A stretch of DNA of 64,000 nt from Tindallia magadiensis (GCF_900113635.1 NZ_FOQA01000006.1:124001-188000); one strand, 5' to 3'. Numbered from the stretch's first letter, positions 43,229-53,191 are shown. Numbers and translations: made by a program. The notes: generated by a model not told the origin, from the sequence alone.

Positions 43229-44194
43229 TCAGTACTGATGCATTAGTTTCGTTAATACTTCTCCATCAATATTGGCACCAGATATAATAAGTGCAATGTT
43301 TTTTTCTTTCCATTTGTTTCCATGTTCCATAACAGCCGCCACTGTTGTTGCACTGCCTGCTTCTATTACTAATTTTTCTTTTTTCGCCATCATACTGACG
43401 GCTTTTCCAATGCCTTCTTCCGATACTAGCAATAACTCATCTACACAGGCAGACATCAACTGATAGCTAAGTTTTCCTACACCACCTACCAAGGCATCAC
43501 ATAGCGAAGGCTTCGTTGGATACTTTTCATAACAAACACCATCTTCCAATGACCGTAACATCGCCGGACATGCTTCCGTCTGAACTCCTATTATTTTAAT
43601 ATCAGGTTTTATTGCTTTTGCTGCCACGGCTATACCAGTTATTAAGCTTCCTCCACCTATTGGTGCTACTATTAAATCGATTTCCTTGTTTTGTTCCAAT
43701 AATTCAATCGCAATAGTGCCTTGTCCGGCATATACCTGTGTATCAGAATAATAGGAATCCACATAAGTCATTTTCTTTCCCTGAATATATTGCATTCCTT
43801 TCGTATGGGCATCATCGTAATCTTTGCCCATTTTAATGACTTCAGCACCATGGTATTGAATTTTTTCAATCTTGCTTTGTGGCGCTATTTCTGGCACTAT
43901 CACAACCGCTTTACTAATTCCAAGCAAGCTTGCCGCATAACTAACAGAGCTCCCATGATTTCCTGAAGAGATCGTGGCAACCCCTAACTCTTTTTCCTCT
44001 TTTGATAAGCTTAACATCTTATTAAAAGCCCCTCGCACCTTAAAATTTCTCATTTTTTGCAACGATTCGAGCTTGAAAAAAATGCTTTGACCTTCATTTC
44101 CCATATACATTGATTTTTCTAAGGGTGTTTTTCGTATATAACGACTAATTCGATGATGCGCTTTTTCTATTTCCAAGTAGCTTAAGTTTATCAT
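43229..44194 (-). CDS. Threonine/serine ammonia-lyase (catabolic type)
   Basis: PLP enzyme of fold-type II, 321 residues, that deaminates threonine (or serine) to a 2-oxo acid. The PLP lysine is in NFKVRGAFNKM, the PLP phosphate is held by GGGSLITG, and SSGNHGSSVSYAA replaces the usual SAGNHAQG. There is no C-terminal ACT regulatory domain, as in the catabolic TdcB type. ATG at 44194 has AAGGGGG five bases ahead; a GTG at 44200 overlaps that site. It lies downstream of NhaC and upstream of arginase. Threonine fermentation to propionate is a likely use, though racemase or dehydratase relatives share this fold. Confidence 0.85.
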   Translation of the reverse strand: MINLSYLEIEKAHHRISRYIRKTPLEKSMYMGNEGQSIFFKLESLQKMRNFKVRGAFNKMLSLSKEEKELGVATISSGNHGSSVSYAASLLGISKAVVIVPEIAPQSKIEKIQYHGAEVIKMGKDYDDAHTKGMQYIQGKKMTYVDSYYSDTQVYAGQGTIAIELLEQNKEIDLIVAPIGGGSLITGIAVAAKAIKPDIKIIGVQTEACPAMLRSLEDGVCYEKYPTKPSLCDALVGGVGKLSYQLMSACVDELLLVSEEGIGKAVSMMAKKEKLVIEAGSATTVAAVMEHGNKWKEKNIALIISGANIDGEVLTKLMHQY

Positions 44195-44254
44195 ATTCAC
44201 CCCCTTGCTTTTTTGTTATTTTTTGTCTATATATTCGATTATTCGAAGTAACGT

Positions 44255-44290
44255 AATAAGGATACCAGTAGGGTCACCAGTATCCTTATT
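44255..44290 (-). terminator. Hairpin after nhaC
   Basis: Perfect 11-bp stem AATAAGGATAC/GTATCCTTATT. The minus-strand tail is not T-rich, so termination may be partial. Confidence 0.5.
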
Positions 44291-44323
44291 ATATCATATG
44301 TTGTGGTTGCTCAATAACCGATT

Positions 44324-45739
44324 TTACTCAGCTTCTTCTACTTCTTCATTTCCATCACATTTCTCTATCGTCCATCCAGTAAATCCATATACAATATTAA
44401 CAATAGGAGTGATTAAGTTTAGGAATGCATATGGTGCATATACAAAAGGATGTACTCCTAGGGTTCCCCACATGAACACACCGCAGGTATTCCATGGAAT
44501 TAACGCTGAAGTGATGGTTCCGCCACCTTCCAAAGCTCTTGACAAGATTTTGGGGTGAATTCCTTTTTCTTTGTAGGTGTCACGATACATTCTACCCGGT
44601 ATAACCAATGCAATGTATTGCTCACCTGCAAGAAAGTTAACCGCAAAACAAGTCAATACCGTAGCTGCAATAAGAGATCCTGTACCTTTTGCAAACCTTA
44701 GGATAAAATCACCAATTGCATGAAGCATGCCAGTTTTTTCTAAAATCCCTCCAAAACAGAGAGCAATGAGAATAAGAGAAATGGTCCACATCATACCGTC
44801 TAGACCACCACGACTCAACAAGCTATCAACCACTTCATATCCACTATCCATCGAAAAGCCGTAATGGGCGGCTTCAATAACGTCTCCCAAACTTGCTCCC
44901 TGGAAGATCGCTGCAAAAATACCACCAAGAACCACACCACTTAATAAACCAGGTAAAGCCGGTACTTTTTTAATAACAATAATAATAACAACAATCGGTG
45001 GAATAAATAGCATTGGACTAATCATGAAATTATCACCTATGGCACTTAACATCATATTAATCTCTTCTGCATTTAGTTCCTGTCCAGCATATCGACTTCC
45101 AAGAATTCCATACAAAATAATAGAAATAATAAAGGCCGGTATGGTTGTCCATATCATACTTCTAATATGATCAAACAAGGTTGCTCCAGCCATCGCCGGT
45201 GCCAGATTTGTGGTATCGGACAAAGGTGATAATTTGTCACCAAAGTAAGCACCTGAAACAATCGCACCAGCTACCATACCTATGGGGATTCCCAGACCGA
45301 TCCCAACCCCTAACAATGCAATACCAACAGTTCCAGCCGTTGTCCACGAACTCCCTGTTGAAATAGAAACAACCGAACAAATAATAGCGGTTGCTACCAG
45401 AAATATTCCTGGTGATAATATTTGTAACCCATAATAAATCATACTGGGTACTGTACCACTTAAAATCCAGGTCCCTATAACAGAACCAATAACCATAAGG
45501 ATTAAAACAGCTTGCATCGCCATACTGATAGATTGGATCATCGCCTCTTCTAAATCAGACCATTTGAATCCTAAGGATACAATACCAATTAGCCCAGCAG
45601 CGATCGTTGCAATAATCAATGGTACATGCGGATCTGCTCCCATCAAAACCAAAGACACAAACAAAACAACTATTAAGAATGTAATTACAAACAATGCCTG
45701 TCCTAAATTTGCCTTTTTAGGTTCTTTACTCTCTAACAC
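44324..45739 (-). CDS. nhaC: NhaC family Na+/H+ antiporter or amino-acid carrier
   Basis: Membrane carrier of 471 residues with about 11 helices. The NhaC family blocks are present: SISTGSSWTTAGTVGIAL, AGAIVSGAYFGDKLSPLSDT and GGGTITSALIPWNTCG. Family members exchange Na+ for H+; others under lysine switches are thought to carry lysine, or malate/lactate (MleN). The start is GTG with AAAGGGGG eight bases upstream. It follows the TPR gene by 78 bases without a terminator and is therefore probably controlled by the structured leader at 46.5 kb, which is the main hint to its cargo. Confidence 0.88.
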   Translation of the reverse strand: MLESKEPKKANLGQALFVITFLIVVLFVSLVLMGADPHVPLIIATIAAGLIGIVSLGFKWSDLEEAMIQSISMAMQAVLILMVIGSVIGTWILSGTVPSMIYYGLQILSPGIFLVATAIICSVVSISTGSSWTTAGTVGIALLGVGIGLGIPIGMVAGAIVSGAYFGDKLSPLSDTTNLAPAMAGATLFDHIRSMIWTTIPAFIISIILYGILGSRYAGQELNAEEINMMLSAIGDNFMISPMLFIPPIVVIIIVIKKVPALPGLLSGVVLGGIFAAIFQGASLGDVIEAAHYGFSMDSGYEVVDSLLSRGGLDGMMWTISLILIALCFGGILEKTGMLHAIGDFILRFAKGTGSLIAATVLTCFAVNFLAGEQYIALVIPGRMYRDTYKEKGIHPKILSRALEGGGTITSALIPWNTCGVFMWGTLGVHPFVYAPYAFLNLITPIVNIVYGFTGWTIEKCDGNEEVEEAE

Positions 45740-45817
45740 GCTCAGTCCCCCTTTAATTAATCTAACACATGAGCCTTTTCTTTTCTTATGAGAGAAACCC
45801 GATGACGATACTTTCTT

Positions 45818-46444
45818 CTAAATTTCACCCCCCAACTCTTGGAATCGCTTTATTAAAGGAGCAAGTATGGCATCATTACGTTGCAAATGGAGCATTCTCT
45901 GTATCATCCCTTTTGCAAACTCCATATCTTGCTCTTCAAGCGCTAGTAGTAAGGCATTTTCTTCTGCAGGACTATATAATTCTTCTTTATACTGGTTAAC
46001 TGTAATTTGTTGAAAAAAAACAGTGTATAAACGATAGGCTTTTTTTGTATTTTCCAACTCTAAGTAGCAACTCGCTTGAACTAGTAGCAATTCTTTTGTT
46101 TTAGGAGAATCACATCTGATGCTTTCCAGATTTTCGATGCATTTCTGATAGTTTTTCTTCTTTAGAGCCATTTGTGCGTCTTGATAACATACTTGATATC
46201 GATCCGTCTTTTTCCTCCAGCCTCTTCTAAAAAACAATATCCCTGCACCAAGAAAAAAAGCTGGTGGATAGCGAAAACTACTAAAAACCAATGCTATCCC
46301 TAAAAACCCAAGCAATGTTTGTATCTTATATTGTTTGCTTTTCTTATCTATTTCCATATTACCCGTTAGAAATCTATTAATGATGGGATTTCCAATGACT
46401 TCTATCCCTTTTGCATGCTTTGTCTTTTTTCTGGCCTCTACCAT
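45818..46444 (-). CDS. TPR-like membrane-associated protein of unknown function
   Basis: Protein of 208 residues. Residues about 40-75 form two short membrane helices (LLGFLGIALVFSSF and PPAFFLGAGILFFRRGW); the rest looks like tetratricopeptide-type helices (CYQDAQMALKKKNYQKCIENL, ELLLVQASCYLELENTKKAYRLY). No known family recognised. AGGAGG stands six bases before the ATG. It is the first gene behind a consensus promoter and a 330-base structured leader with terminator, and NhaC follows, so it may be an accessory factor of that transporter. Confidence 0.6.
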   Translation of the reverse strand: MVEARKKTKHAKGIEVIGNPIINRFLTGNMEIDKKSKQYKIQTLLGFLGIALVFSSFRYPPAFFLGAGILFFRRGWRKKTDRYQVCYQDAQMALKKKNYQKCIENLESIRCDSPKTKELLLVQASCYLELENTKKAYRLYTVFFQQITVNQYKEELYSPAEENALLLALEEQDMEFAKGMIQRMLHLQRNDAILAPLIKRFQELGGEI

Positions 46445-46479
46445 AATTCCTCCTATTAAAAAAACATCTTCTTTTTCAT

Positions 46480-46521
46480 AAAAAAGCTATTTATGCAATG
46501 ACTTCCCATTACATAAATAGC
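46480..46521 (-). terminator. Attenuator terminator in the TPR-nhaC leader
   Basis: GCTATTTATG-AATG (46521 down) pairs with CATT-CATAAATAGC (to 46486), about 15 bp with one G-U, followed by TTTTTT. It stands between the structured leader and the TPR gene. Confidence 0.9.
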
Positions 46522-46537
46522 CCATCGCACTTTAATT

Positions 46538-46680
46538 TGAGCGACAACAGATCAGGACTGTCCCGTCTGTCAGAAAAACTGTTATACACGACAGCCTCCT
46601 TCGGCAGTTACAACCTTTACCAGAATTATCGAAGGTGTATCTTCTTAACACTCTCTGGCTACCCTGTAACAGCACCTCTA
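46538..46680 (-). ncRNA. Structured leader, candidate riboswitch (lysine-like or sodium-type)
   Basis: Read on the minus strand: AGAGGTGC, then arm GTTACA pairing with TGTAAC, GGGTAG, arm CCAGA/TCTGG around a variable loop, TAAAGG, TGCCGAAGGAGG, arm CTGTC/GACAG, ACGGGACAG with CTGTTGTCGC. AGAGGTGC, AAAGG and GCCGAAG in this order recall the lysine switch, whereas the AGTA and GCTGGG blocks of that class are missing. NhaC downstream fits both lysine and the Na+ (DUF1646) class. Class not settled. Confidence 0.7.
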
Positions 46681-46784
46681 TTTATGATATTTATTCAGCG
46701 ATCGTTCTAATCCAATTAAGCATCCTTATCCGATGATCGATTTACTATCTTTTCATATGTTTCACTTTTGTAAATGTTAGAAAA

Positions 46785-46813
46785 ATTATACCTTTTTCTT
46801 TTCAATATGTCAA
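46785..46813 (-). promoter_or_regulatory. Consensus promoter of the TPR-nhaC leader
   Basis: TTGACA (46808-46813), 17 bases, TATAAT (46785-46790), both perfect on the minus strand. The start site would be near 46778, leaving a leader of about 330 bases. Confidence 0.9.
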
Positions 46814-46846
46814 TAACATTACTCTTGCGCCAATATTCCGTCTATT

Positions 46847-47701
46847 CTAACGACTTGTTCCGGCTACCAATTCTTCAAAAAGTTGCCCCAAAGACTCTAA
46901 TTGATCTTTCAATTCATCCATCGTTGCCGAAACTTCTTCTGCAAATGCACTTTGTTCTTCACTAATAGCACTGGTTTCCTGAGTTTCCCGACTCACTGAT
47001 TCGATTGTATCTGCCATATCTTTAATAATACCATCGACATCGGAAGCAGCCTGTTGGGTGCTGTTGGATAGTTTTTGTATTTCCTGGGCGACGACAGCAA
47101 AACCTTTTCCTTCCTGTCCCGCACGAGCTGCTTCTATCGATGCATTCATACCTAGCATTTTTGTTTTATTAGATATTCCGCCAATAATTTTCATAATCTC
47201 ATCTGTTTTTTGAACAGCTTCTGCTGCGTTCTTTGATAGCCAAGATAGTTTTTCACCTATTTCAGCCAAATGCTCTGCACTAGCACTTATTTCCTTTACA
47301 CCTTTCCCAACTTCATGAAATGCTTTTTCAAATCTTCCAGAAATCTCCTGATAACTTTCATGGTATTCTAACGATAAACAAACACCAACAGCACCGATCA
47401 CATTATCACTTTGATCAAAAACCGGTATTGCAATAGCATGATAAGGTATCCCCGATACTTCCTTAGACACATTAACCGATATTTTTTCTTTTTTTCTAAT
47501 CGCCTGGTCTTCTGAAGTGTTTTCCTTCAAAAAATTCCCCTCTTTAATACCTATCTTAAATCCTTCGGCTTCTTCAAAAGCTAGGTACTTCTGTCGATCA
47601 CAAGCAAATACAGCGGCATCTTGAGGATATAACATTTTTAAGAAAGGTACTACCTCCTGGAATGCATCCAACGCACTTTGACCAATGATTTTTTTCATCA
47701 T
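46847..47701 (-). CDS. Soluble methyl-accepting chemotaxis-type protein
   Basis: Cytoplasmic chemoreceptor-like protein of 284 residues without membrane segments. The first 120 residues form a PAS/GAF-like sensor ([40 protein letters not shown]), the rest is a short signalling coiled coil with the receptor tip [20 protein letters not shown]. The signalling part is shorter than in full MCPs, lacking part of the adaptation helices. AAAGGAGG precedes the ATG. It is far from the che operon but could feed into its CheA/CheW. Signal unknown; redox or a small ligand is possible. Confidence 0.85.
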   Translation of the reverse strand: MMKKIIGQSALDAFQEVVPFLKMLYPQDAAVFACDRQKYLAFEEAEGFKIGIKEGNFLKENTSEDQAIRKKEKISVNVSKEVSGIPYHAIAIPVFDQSDNVIGAVGVCLSLEYHESYQEISGRFEKAFHEVGKGVKEISASAEHLAEIGEKLSWLSKNAAEAVQKTDEIMKIIGGISNKTKMLGMNASIEAARAGQEGKGFAVVAQEIQKLSNSTQQAASDVDGIIKDMADTIESVSRETQETSAISEEQSAFAEEVSATMDELKDQLESLGQLFEELVAGTSR

Positions 47702-47889
47702 TGATGCCTCCTTTAATTATAGTATTTTTACTAACATAGCATTCAATCGACTCTTAGATTTTCCACCTTTTTATTGTTTCAATTGTAGCATTTTTTCAAC
47801 AATTTGAAAACAATTAGGTTTATTCATTTTTTTCCTCCAAGTATGATAGAATAAATAATATCATCAATACCATACTAGGAGGTGAAGAA

Positions 47890-48189
47890 ATGGCCATCGT
47901 CGAAACAACCATTACACCGCTGGGTACTGCTTCTACCAGCATCAGTCAATATGTAGCCGATTGTCATAAAGTGTTAAGTGATTATCCGGAGATAAAATAC
48001 CAGTTGACTCCTATGGGAACTATTTTGGAAGGCGAATTATCCACGATTCTCCAAGTGATCCAAAAAATGCATGAGGTTCCTTTTACTAGTGGAGCACAAC
48101 GCGTTTCTACCTCCATTAAAATTGATGATCGACGGGATCAACAGGCTACCATGTCAAAGAAACTTCGTTCTGTACAAGAAAAATGGTAA
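47890..48189 (+). CDS. MTH1187/YkoF-type thiamine-binding family protein
   Basis: Small protein of 99 residues of the UPF0045 (DUF77) family. Markers are the opening VETTITPLGT, then SISQYVADCHKVL, LTPMGTILEG and KIDDRRDQ near the end. The ferredoxin-like fold assembles into tetramers; relatives bind thiamine or its hydroxymethylpyrimidine part. CTAGGAGGTG precedes the ATG. No thiamine gene or TPP switch is next to it, so the ligand remains open. It is followed by htpG with a separate promoter. Confidence 0.85.
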   Translation: MAIVETTITPLGTASTSISQYVADCHKVLSDYPEIKYQLTPMGTILEGELSTILQVIQKMHEVPFTSGAQRVSTSIKIDDRRDQQATMSKKLRSVQEKW

Positions 48190-48194
48190 ATAAT

Positions 48195-48225
48195 TTGACA
48201 TCTTGCTTTTATTTTGGTATATAAT
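48195..48225 (+). promoter_or_regulatory. htpG promoter
   Basis: TTGACA at 48195-48200, then TATATA after 17 bases or TATAAT after 19 bases. No CIRCE element (TTAGCACTC repeats) or CtsR site was seen. Confidence 0.65.
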
Positions 48226-48265
48226 GATTGGAAAAAATTTTCATCACGATAAGGAGGAAATATCA

Positions 48266-50143
48266 TTGCATAAAAAAGAATTTCAAGCTGAAACTAAACG
48301 ACTACTAGATATTGTGATTAACTCTATTTATACCAACAAAGACATTTTTTTAAGGGAACTTATTTCCAACGCAAGTGATGCCATCGACAAAGTATACTAT
48401 AAGGCGTTAACCGATGATTCTATTACTTTTAATCAGGAAGACTTTTACATTACCCTTTCCACCGATAAAGAAAATCGGAAACTGATCATTAAGGATACTG
48501 GTATTGGCATGACTCAAGAAGAACTCGAAAACAATATTGGTGTTATTGCTAAAAGTGGTTCCTTAGCATTTAAACAAGAAAACGAGTTAAAAGACGGTTA
48601 CGATATTATTGGCCAGTTTGGTGTCGGTTTTTATGCTGCGTTTATGGTAGCCGAAGAAATTACGGTTATTAGTAAAGCCTTTGGAAGTGACGAAGCTTAT
48701 CGTTGGATTTCTAAAGGAACAGATGGGTACAGTATTGAACCCTGTGAAAAAGAACATTATGGAACCGATGTAATCCTAAGTCTTAAGCCAAACGCTGATG
48801 AAGAAGACTATGATCAATATTTAGAAGAACATACACTTCGCTCTCTTGTGAAAAAGTATTCTGATTTTATAAGATACCCAATTAAAATGAATGTTACACG
48901 TTCGCAAAAAAAAGAAGGTACTGAAGATGAATTTGAAGAGGTTACCGAAGAACAAATATTAAACAGTATGGTTCCCATCTGGAAGAAAAATAAAAATGAA
49001 CTAACTTCTGAGGATTATGAACAGTTTTATTTTGAAAAAAGGTTTGGATTTGACAAGCCTCTACGCCATATGCACATTAATACAGAAGGTACTGTTTCTT
49101 ATCGAGCCGTTCTGTTTATTCCAGAAAAGGCACCTTTTGATTTTTATACCCGCGAGTATGAAAAAGGTTTAGAATTATATTCCAGCGGTGTTCTTATTAT
49201 GGAAAAATGTGCTGAATTACTGCCAGATTATTTTAGCTTTGTAAAAGGCGTTGTTGACTCTGAAGACCTTTCTCTTAATATTTCCCGCGAAATGTTACAA
49301 CATGACCGTCAGCTGAAAGTAATTGCGAAAAACCTTAAAAGTAAAATCAAAAAAGAATTGTTGGATCTGATGGAAAATGCCAGAGAAGATTATGAAAAAT
49401 TCTATGATTCTTTTGGTCGACAGTTAAAATATGGAGTATATAGTGATTTTGGAACTCATAAAGATGATCTGCAAGATTTACTAATGTTTCACTCCTCTAA
49501 AGAAGGCAAACTGGTTTCTCTGAAAGATTATGTTTCTCGTATGCCAGAAGCTCAAAAGGAAATCTATTATGCAGCGGGTGATTCCGTTTCTCGTATCGAA
49601 AAAATGCCACAGACAGAACGAATCAAAGATAAAGGTTACGAAATCCTTTATTTTACAGAAGATGTCGATGAATTTGCCATAAAAATGCTGAACGAATATC
49701 AGGAAAAGCCTTTCAAGTCTGTTGCTAGTGGTGACTTAGATCTAGGTGATGAAAAAGATAAAGAATCTGAAGAAGCGGAAAAAGAACACGAAAGTCTATT
49801 CAGCAATATGAAGGAATTGCTTTCTGATCAAATTAAGAGTGTAAAAGCTTCTAAAAGACTTAAACAACATCCAGTGTGCCTAGTAAACGAAGGGGATATT
49901 TCTATTGAAATGGAAAAAGTCTTAAACACAATGCCGAATGATCAGGAAGTAAAAGCTGATAAAATATTAGAGGTGAATATGAATCATGAGGTCTTTCAAT
50001 CACTCAAATCAGCTTATCAAGAAGATCAAGAAAAATTCCAACTCTTTACCGAACTGTTATATCAACAGGCACGAATGATCGAAGGCCTTCCTGTAGATGA
50101 TCCGGTTGAACTGTCCAATAAAATATGTAAAATCATGAAATAA
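48266..50143 (+). CDS. htpG: Chaperone protein HtpG (Hsp90)
   Basis: ATP-dependent chaperone, 625 residues, typical length. The N-terminal ATP site is complete: [29 protein letters not shown] and [14 protein letters not shown]; the middle domain carries NISREMLQ with the catalytic arginine; a short charged stretch and the C-terminal dimer domain follow. I place the start at TTG (48266), nine bases after AAGGAGG; the frame extends upstream to 48203 but would then include the promoter. Monocistronic with its own promoter and terminator. Confidence 0.95.
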   Translation: MHKKEFQAETKRLLDIVINSIYTNKDIFLRELISNASDAIDKVYYKALTDDSITFNQEDFYITLSTDKENRKLIIKDTGIGMTQEELENNIGVIAKSGSLAFKQENELKDGYDIIGQFGVGFYAAFMVAEEITVISKAFGSDEAYRWISKGTDGYSIEPCEKEHYGTDVILSLKPNADEEDYDQYLEEHTLRSLVKKYSDFIRYPIKMNVTRSQKKEGTEDEFEEVTEEQILNSMVPIWKKNKNELTSEDYEQFYFEKRFGFDKPLRHMHINTEGTVSYRAVLFIPEKAPFDFYTREYEKGLELYSSGVLIMEKCAELLPDYFSFVKGVVDSEDLSLNISREMLQHDRQLKVIAKNLKSKIKKELLDLMENAREDYEKFYDSFGRQLKYGVYSDFGTHKDDLQDLLMFHSSKEGKLVSLKDYVSRMPEAQKEIYYAAGDSVSRIEKMPQTERIKDKGYEILYFTEDVDEFAIKMLNEYQEKPFKSVASGDLDLGDEKDKESEEAEKEHESLFSNMKELLSDQIKSVKASKRLKQHPVCLVNEGDISIEMEKVLNTMPNDQEVKADKILEVNMNHEVFQSLKSAYQEDQEKFQLFTELLYQQARMIEGLPVDDPVELSNKICKIMK

Positions 50144-50153
50144 TACCATTGCT

Positions 50154-50186
50154 AAAAAGAGCGTCTACCTTTTGGACGCTCTTTTT
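50154..50186. terminator. Shared terminator between htpG and the convergent gene
   Basis: AAAAAGAGCGTC and GACGCTCTTTTT arms, symmetrical, works for both strands; it overlaps the stop of the minus-strand gene. Confidence 0.9.
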
Positions 50187-52674
50187 AATAGGACATTTTC
50201 ATCAGAAAAGCATTAGTACTGCCAAACATATCTTGCCCATCGGATCTTCCAGTTATAAGGATGGCCCCGTCCGACGAAAGAATCATGTCACTTCCTCTTA
50301 CGTCTCCATCTGCATCCAAACGATGAGCTGAAACAATGTTTCCTTGACGATCCAAAATGGCTATTAAAGCAAAGTCATGAGTTGTGCTATGTTTGTTGAC
50401 ATTAACAAGAATAGCCATTTTTCCATCACCTAATCCTATGATTGCCGTACCGGTTCCGTGATAATTGGGGATAGGGTAAGATTTGTTTCGTTCTTCTTTT
50501 CCTTCCACATCTGTTATCAGTAAAGAAACAGATCTAAAAAGTCCGGAATCCACATGAGTAAACCCGATAAAAGCCATAGATCCATCATCCAGAAGCGCAG
50601 CATCCAAGATCCGATCATCACCATCCCCACCATATTCGCGCTGCCATAAAGTATCTCCATTAATATCTACCATCATAATTGCTGCCTTCCAAAACGCATC
50701 TGTTTCTTTAACAACAGATCCACTTATAAGAAAGTGTTCTTCTGATAAGCTCACTATTTTGCTAGCACTGCTTTTTTTATTATCGATTCCTATCGGTTTT
50801 TCCCAGATAATATTCCCTTGTGGATCCATTCGTTTAAGGTTCGCCAAAGTACCGCTGTTCAGAAGTACCAAAAGATCTCCGTCTGGATGTTCCCACAAAT
50901 CGACACCCCCGCTATTCTCTTCTGACGAATCATGACGATGCCATTGTTCTTCCCCTTCTCTACTTACTTTTTTTACAAATATACTACGCCCCCGATAATC
51001 ACCTTCGTTCCCCGTTAGTAAAAAATGACCATTTTGCGTTATGATCATTCCTTGATTAATACTGTCTTTTCCTGGGGTTGGATAGCGTTCCTCCCACATC
51101 AAGTTACCTTCTTCATCGGTCTGTATTAAATAGGAAGCTGGTCGTGTATAATTCCCGGAATTGCTAACACCTGAAATCATATACCCTCCTTCAGGAATTT
51201 GCTTAAGGACAACGCCTCGCTCTACTCCCTCAGCGCCAAAATGACGAACCCATTCTTTTTCGCCTATATTCAAGGGTACTCCAGCAAATTCTGGATAAGT
51301 TGTTTGTTTCTCAATAGAAACTCTATCTTCAGTATATGGAATTTCAGAAACCATTGCTGTTCTACTCACATATAGGCTACTAATCATCACTAACAAAAAG
51401 AGAGTGCAGGTCGCCATATAAGGGACTATCACAGGCTTTTTATCCCAGAATCCCACGCCTCCTGGCACATGTGTCAAACTTCTATCTGTTACAACCTCTT
51501 CCCGACAAGGAATATCCGCTCCTGACAAAGAGTTTATCAATTTTTCCACTCCAGAAAAAACCGGATTTCCCATTTGATCCATCAACCAAAAGTCTATCCT
51601 TTTTCCATTTTTCATGTGTATCCGAAGCCCTTGACTTTGAACACCTGCCGAGTTTATCCAGTGCGATGTCATTACTGGTGCCATAGAACCTTTTGATCCT
51701 AGCATTGCAAAAAACATCAGCCACTTAAACCATCTGGGATACCGTTTTTCTGCCGGCTGAACAAAGGCGATATCCTGATACAAAATCCTATCGCCTCCCC
51801 GATAGCTGGCCATCAGTAACTGATCCTCTTTTACTTCCATGGAAAAGCTGGCATTCCATGCCGCTATATACATTAAAGAGCTGCATAAAATTGCCATTCC
51901 CCAGAAAACAATCACTAATGGCATCATCAATGCCAGAGATTGAACAGATCCTCCTGTTATAAAGAGAGGTAATGCGAAAAACATCGTAAATAAAACAACA
52001 GCCATGATATCTAACAACACATTTTTCCAAGATGAATAGTACATGCTGTCGGCGTATCGCTTAGGTTTTGGTATTTTTACATAAAGAAGTATCCCCACCA
52101 CCATAAAAACATATGCCATAGAACGTATGGGATACAATAAATTGTCAGGAGGGGTGTTATAGGAGCCGCCGATTCCACCAATCATAAAATCGTCATTTGT
52201 AAAGGTCATGTAGGTTACTTGCAAATAGTCTTTTGAACCATCTGCTTCTATATACTCAATGAACACCGGATCTTGTGGATTTGCGGCTTGCATCCAGGCT
52301 TTTCGCAAGGGTTCCTCTTCTGTTCCGAAAAAAAATCTCGGAGCTATCTTGCTGTGATTAATCCCGTTTTGCTCTGTTATTTTCCGTATAAATAGTTCCC
52401 ATTCTAACCCTTCCACAAATACAAGGTTTTCACCAGCGATCACGGCTGCATACTCTTCTAAGGGAAGAACAGCTAAATGTCGTTGCCACTCTGTTACAAA
52501 CTGTCCTGTTATTTCCCGCTCCTGTCTTCTTTCCATTTGAGCATTGTGAACGCGCAAAAGCGGTGTGGTAGATACATACATATAGCACCATGCCGCCAGC
52601 GCACAACATAGCAAAAGTAATAATCTCCGCCATAGCTCCCACTTGCCTGTTGCAAGATCCTTTTTTGTATTCAT
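50185..52674 (-). CDS. Membrane protein with C-terminal PQQ/propeller-type repeats
   Basis: Large protein of 829 residues. A helix at about 17-34 opens it, an extracytoplasmic segment follows, then a block of membrane helices (about 180-290) and a further helix near 430-450. The last 370 residues consist of about 45-50-residue repeats with W-x-E/K-x-Y/P-G and ISG/LTG-like turns (GNLMWEERYPTPGKDS, GNIIWEKPIG, GDTLWQREYGGDGDDR), predicted to form a beta-propeller outside the cell. The Trp-rich turns resemble PQQ-like repeats, but no enzyme motif is seen. It lies 52 bases after rnhA. Function unknown; a sensor or adhesive role is guesswork. Confidence 0.65.
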   Translation of the reverse strand: MNTKKDLATGKWELWRRLLLLLCCALAAWCYMYVSTTPLLRVHNAQMERRQEREITGQFVTEWQRHLAVLPLEEYAAVIAGENLVFVEGLEWELFIRKITEQNGINHSKIAPRFFFGTEEEPLRKAWMQAANPQDPVFIEYIEADGSKDYLQVTYMTFTNDDFMIGGIGGSYNTPPDNLLYPIRSMAYVFMVVGILLYVKIPKPKRYADSMYYSSWKNVLLDIMAVVLFTMFFALPLFITGGSVQSLALMMPLVIVFWGMAILCSSLMYIAAWNASFSMEVKEDQLLMASYRGGDRILYQDIAFVQPAEKRYPRWFKWLMFFAMLGSKGSMAPVMTSHWINSAGVQSQGLRIHMKNGKRIDFWLMDQMGNPVFSGVEKLINSLSGADIPCREEVVTDRSLTHVPGGVGFWDKKPVIVPYMATCTLFLLVMISSLYVSRTAMVSEIPYTEDRVSIEKQTTYPEFAGVPLNIGEKEWVRHFGAEGVERGVVLKQIPEGGYMISGVSNSGNYTRPASYLIQTDEEGNLMWEERYPTPGKDSINQGMIITQNGHFLLTGNEGDYRGRSIFVKKVSREGEEQWHRHDSSEENSGGVDLWEHPDGDLLVLLNSGTLANLKRMDPQGNIIWEKPIGIDNKKSSASKIVSLSEEHFLISGSVVKETDAFWKAAIMMVDINGDTLWQREYGGDGDDRILDAALLDDGSMAFIGFTHVDSGLFRSVSLLITDVEGKEERNKSYPIPNYHGTGTAIIGLGDGKMAILVNVNKHSTTHDFALIAILDRQGNIVSAHRLDADGDVRGSDMILSSDGAILITGRSDGQDMFGSTNAFLMKMSY

Positions 52675-52726
52675 GGTCTATCTCCTCTTCAACAGATCCT
52701 TACATAAAATCACATTTCACTGATTT

Positions 52727-53191
52727 CTATTTCTGGTACCCAGCGTCTATCGGCAGGTTTTCTTTATCGGCTGCTTCTTTTACCATTTCATCGCAGCGTT
52801 CATTTTCCGGATGACCATTATGTCCCTTCACCCAGTGAAGAGTAACCTTATGCATCTCTAAAAGCTCCAACAGTTTTTTCCAGAGATCACTATTTTCCGC
52901 CTTATCTTTTTTATTTCTTTTCCAGTTATTAGCTTGCCAGCGTTTTGCCCATCCTTTCATCACACTGTCTACTAAATACTTTGAATCGCTGAAAATATCA
53001 ACTTCACAAGGTTCTTTCAGAGTTTCCAGTGCTTTTATGCAGGCCATCATTTCCATACGGTTATTAGTGGTATGCTGATATCCTCCAGCAATTTCCTTTC
53101 GATGTTCTCCATAAACTAATATGGCTCCATAACCACCCTTTCCCGGATTTCCCAAAGCTCCTCCATCTGTGTATATTTCTACTTTTTTCAT
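52727..53191 (-). CDS. rnhA: Ribonuclease HI
   Basis: Endonuclease that cuts RNA in RNA-DNA hybrids, 154 residues, the usual length of the E. coli-type enzyme. The catalytic acids are D9 (YTDGG), E47 (NNRMEMMA), D69 (FSDSKYLV) and D134 (ERCDEM), with the basic protrusion KRWQANNWKRNKK. AAGGAG lies about eleven bases before the ATG. It is 41 bases after cheY on the same strand, probably read through from the che operon, with no functional link. Confidence 0.95.
   Translation of the reverse strand: MKKVEIYTDGGALGNPGKGGYGAILVYGEHRKEIAGGYQHTTNNRMEMMACIKALETLKEPCEVDIFSDSKYLVDSVMKGWAKRWQANNWKRNKKDKAENSDLWKKLLELLEMHKVTLHWVKGHNGHPENERCDEMVKEAADKENLPIDAGYQK

Noticed and set aside
46538-46680. Firm naming of the leader as a lysine riboswitch
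   Set aside because: Only part of the conserved blocks match; the third arm and the AGTA motif do not.
48195-48265. HrcA/CtsR heat-shock operator before htpG
   Set aside because: No TTAGCACTC inverted repeat or GGTCAAA heptads were found.
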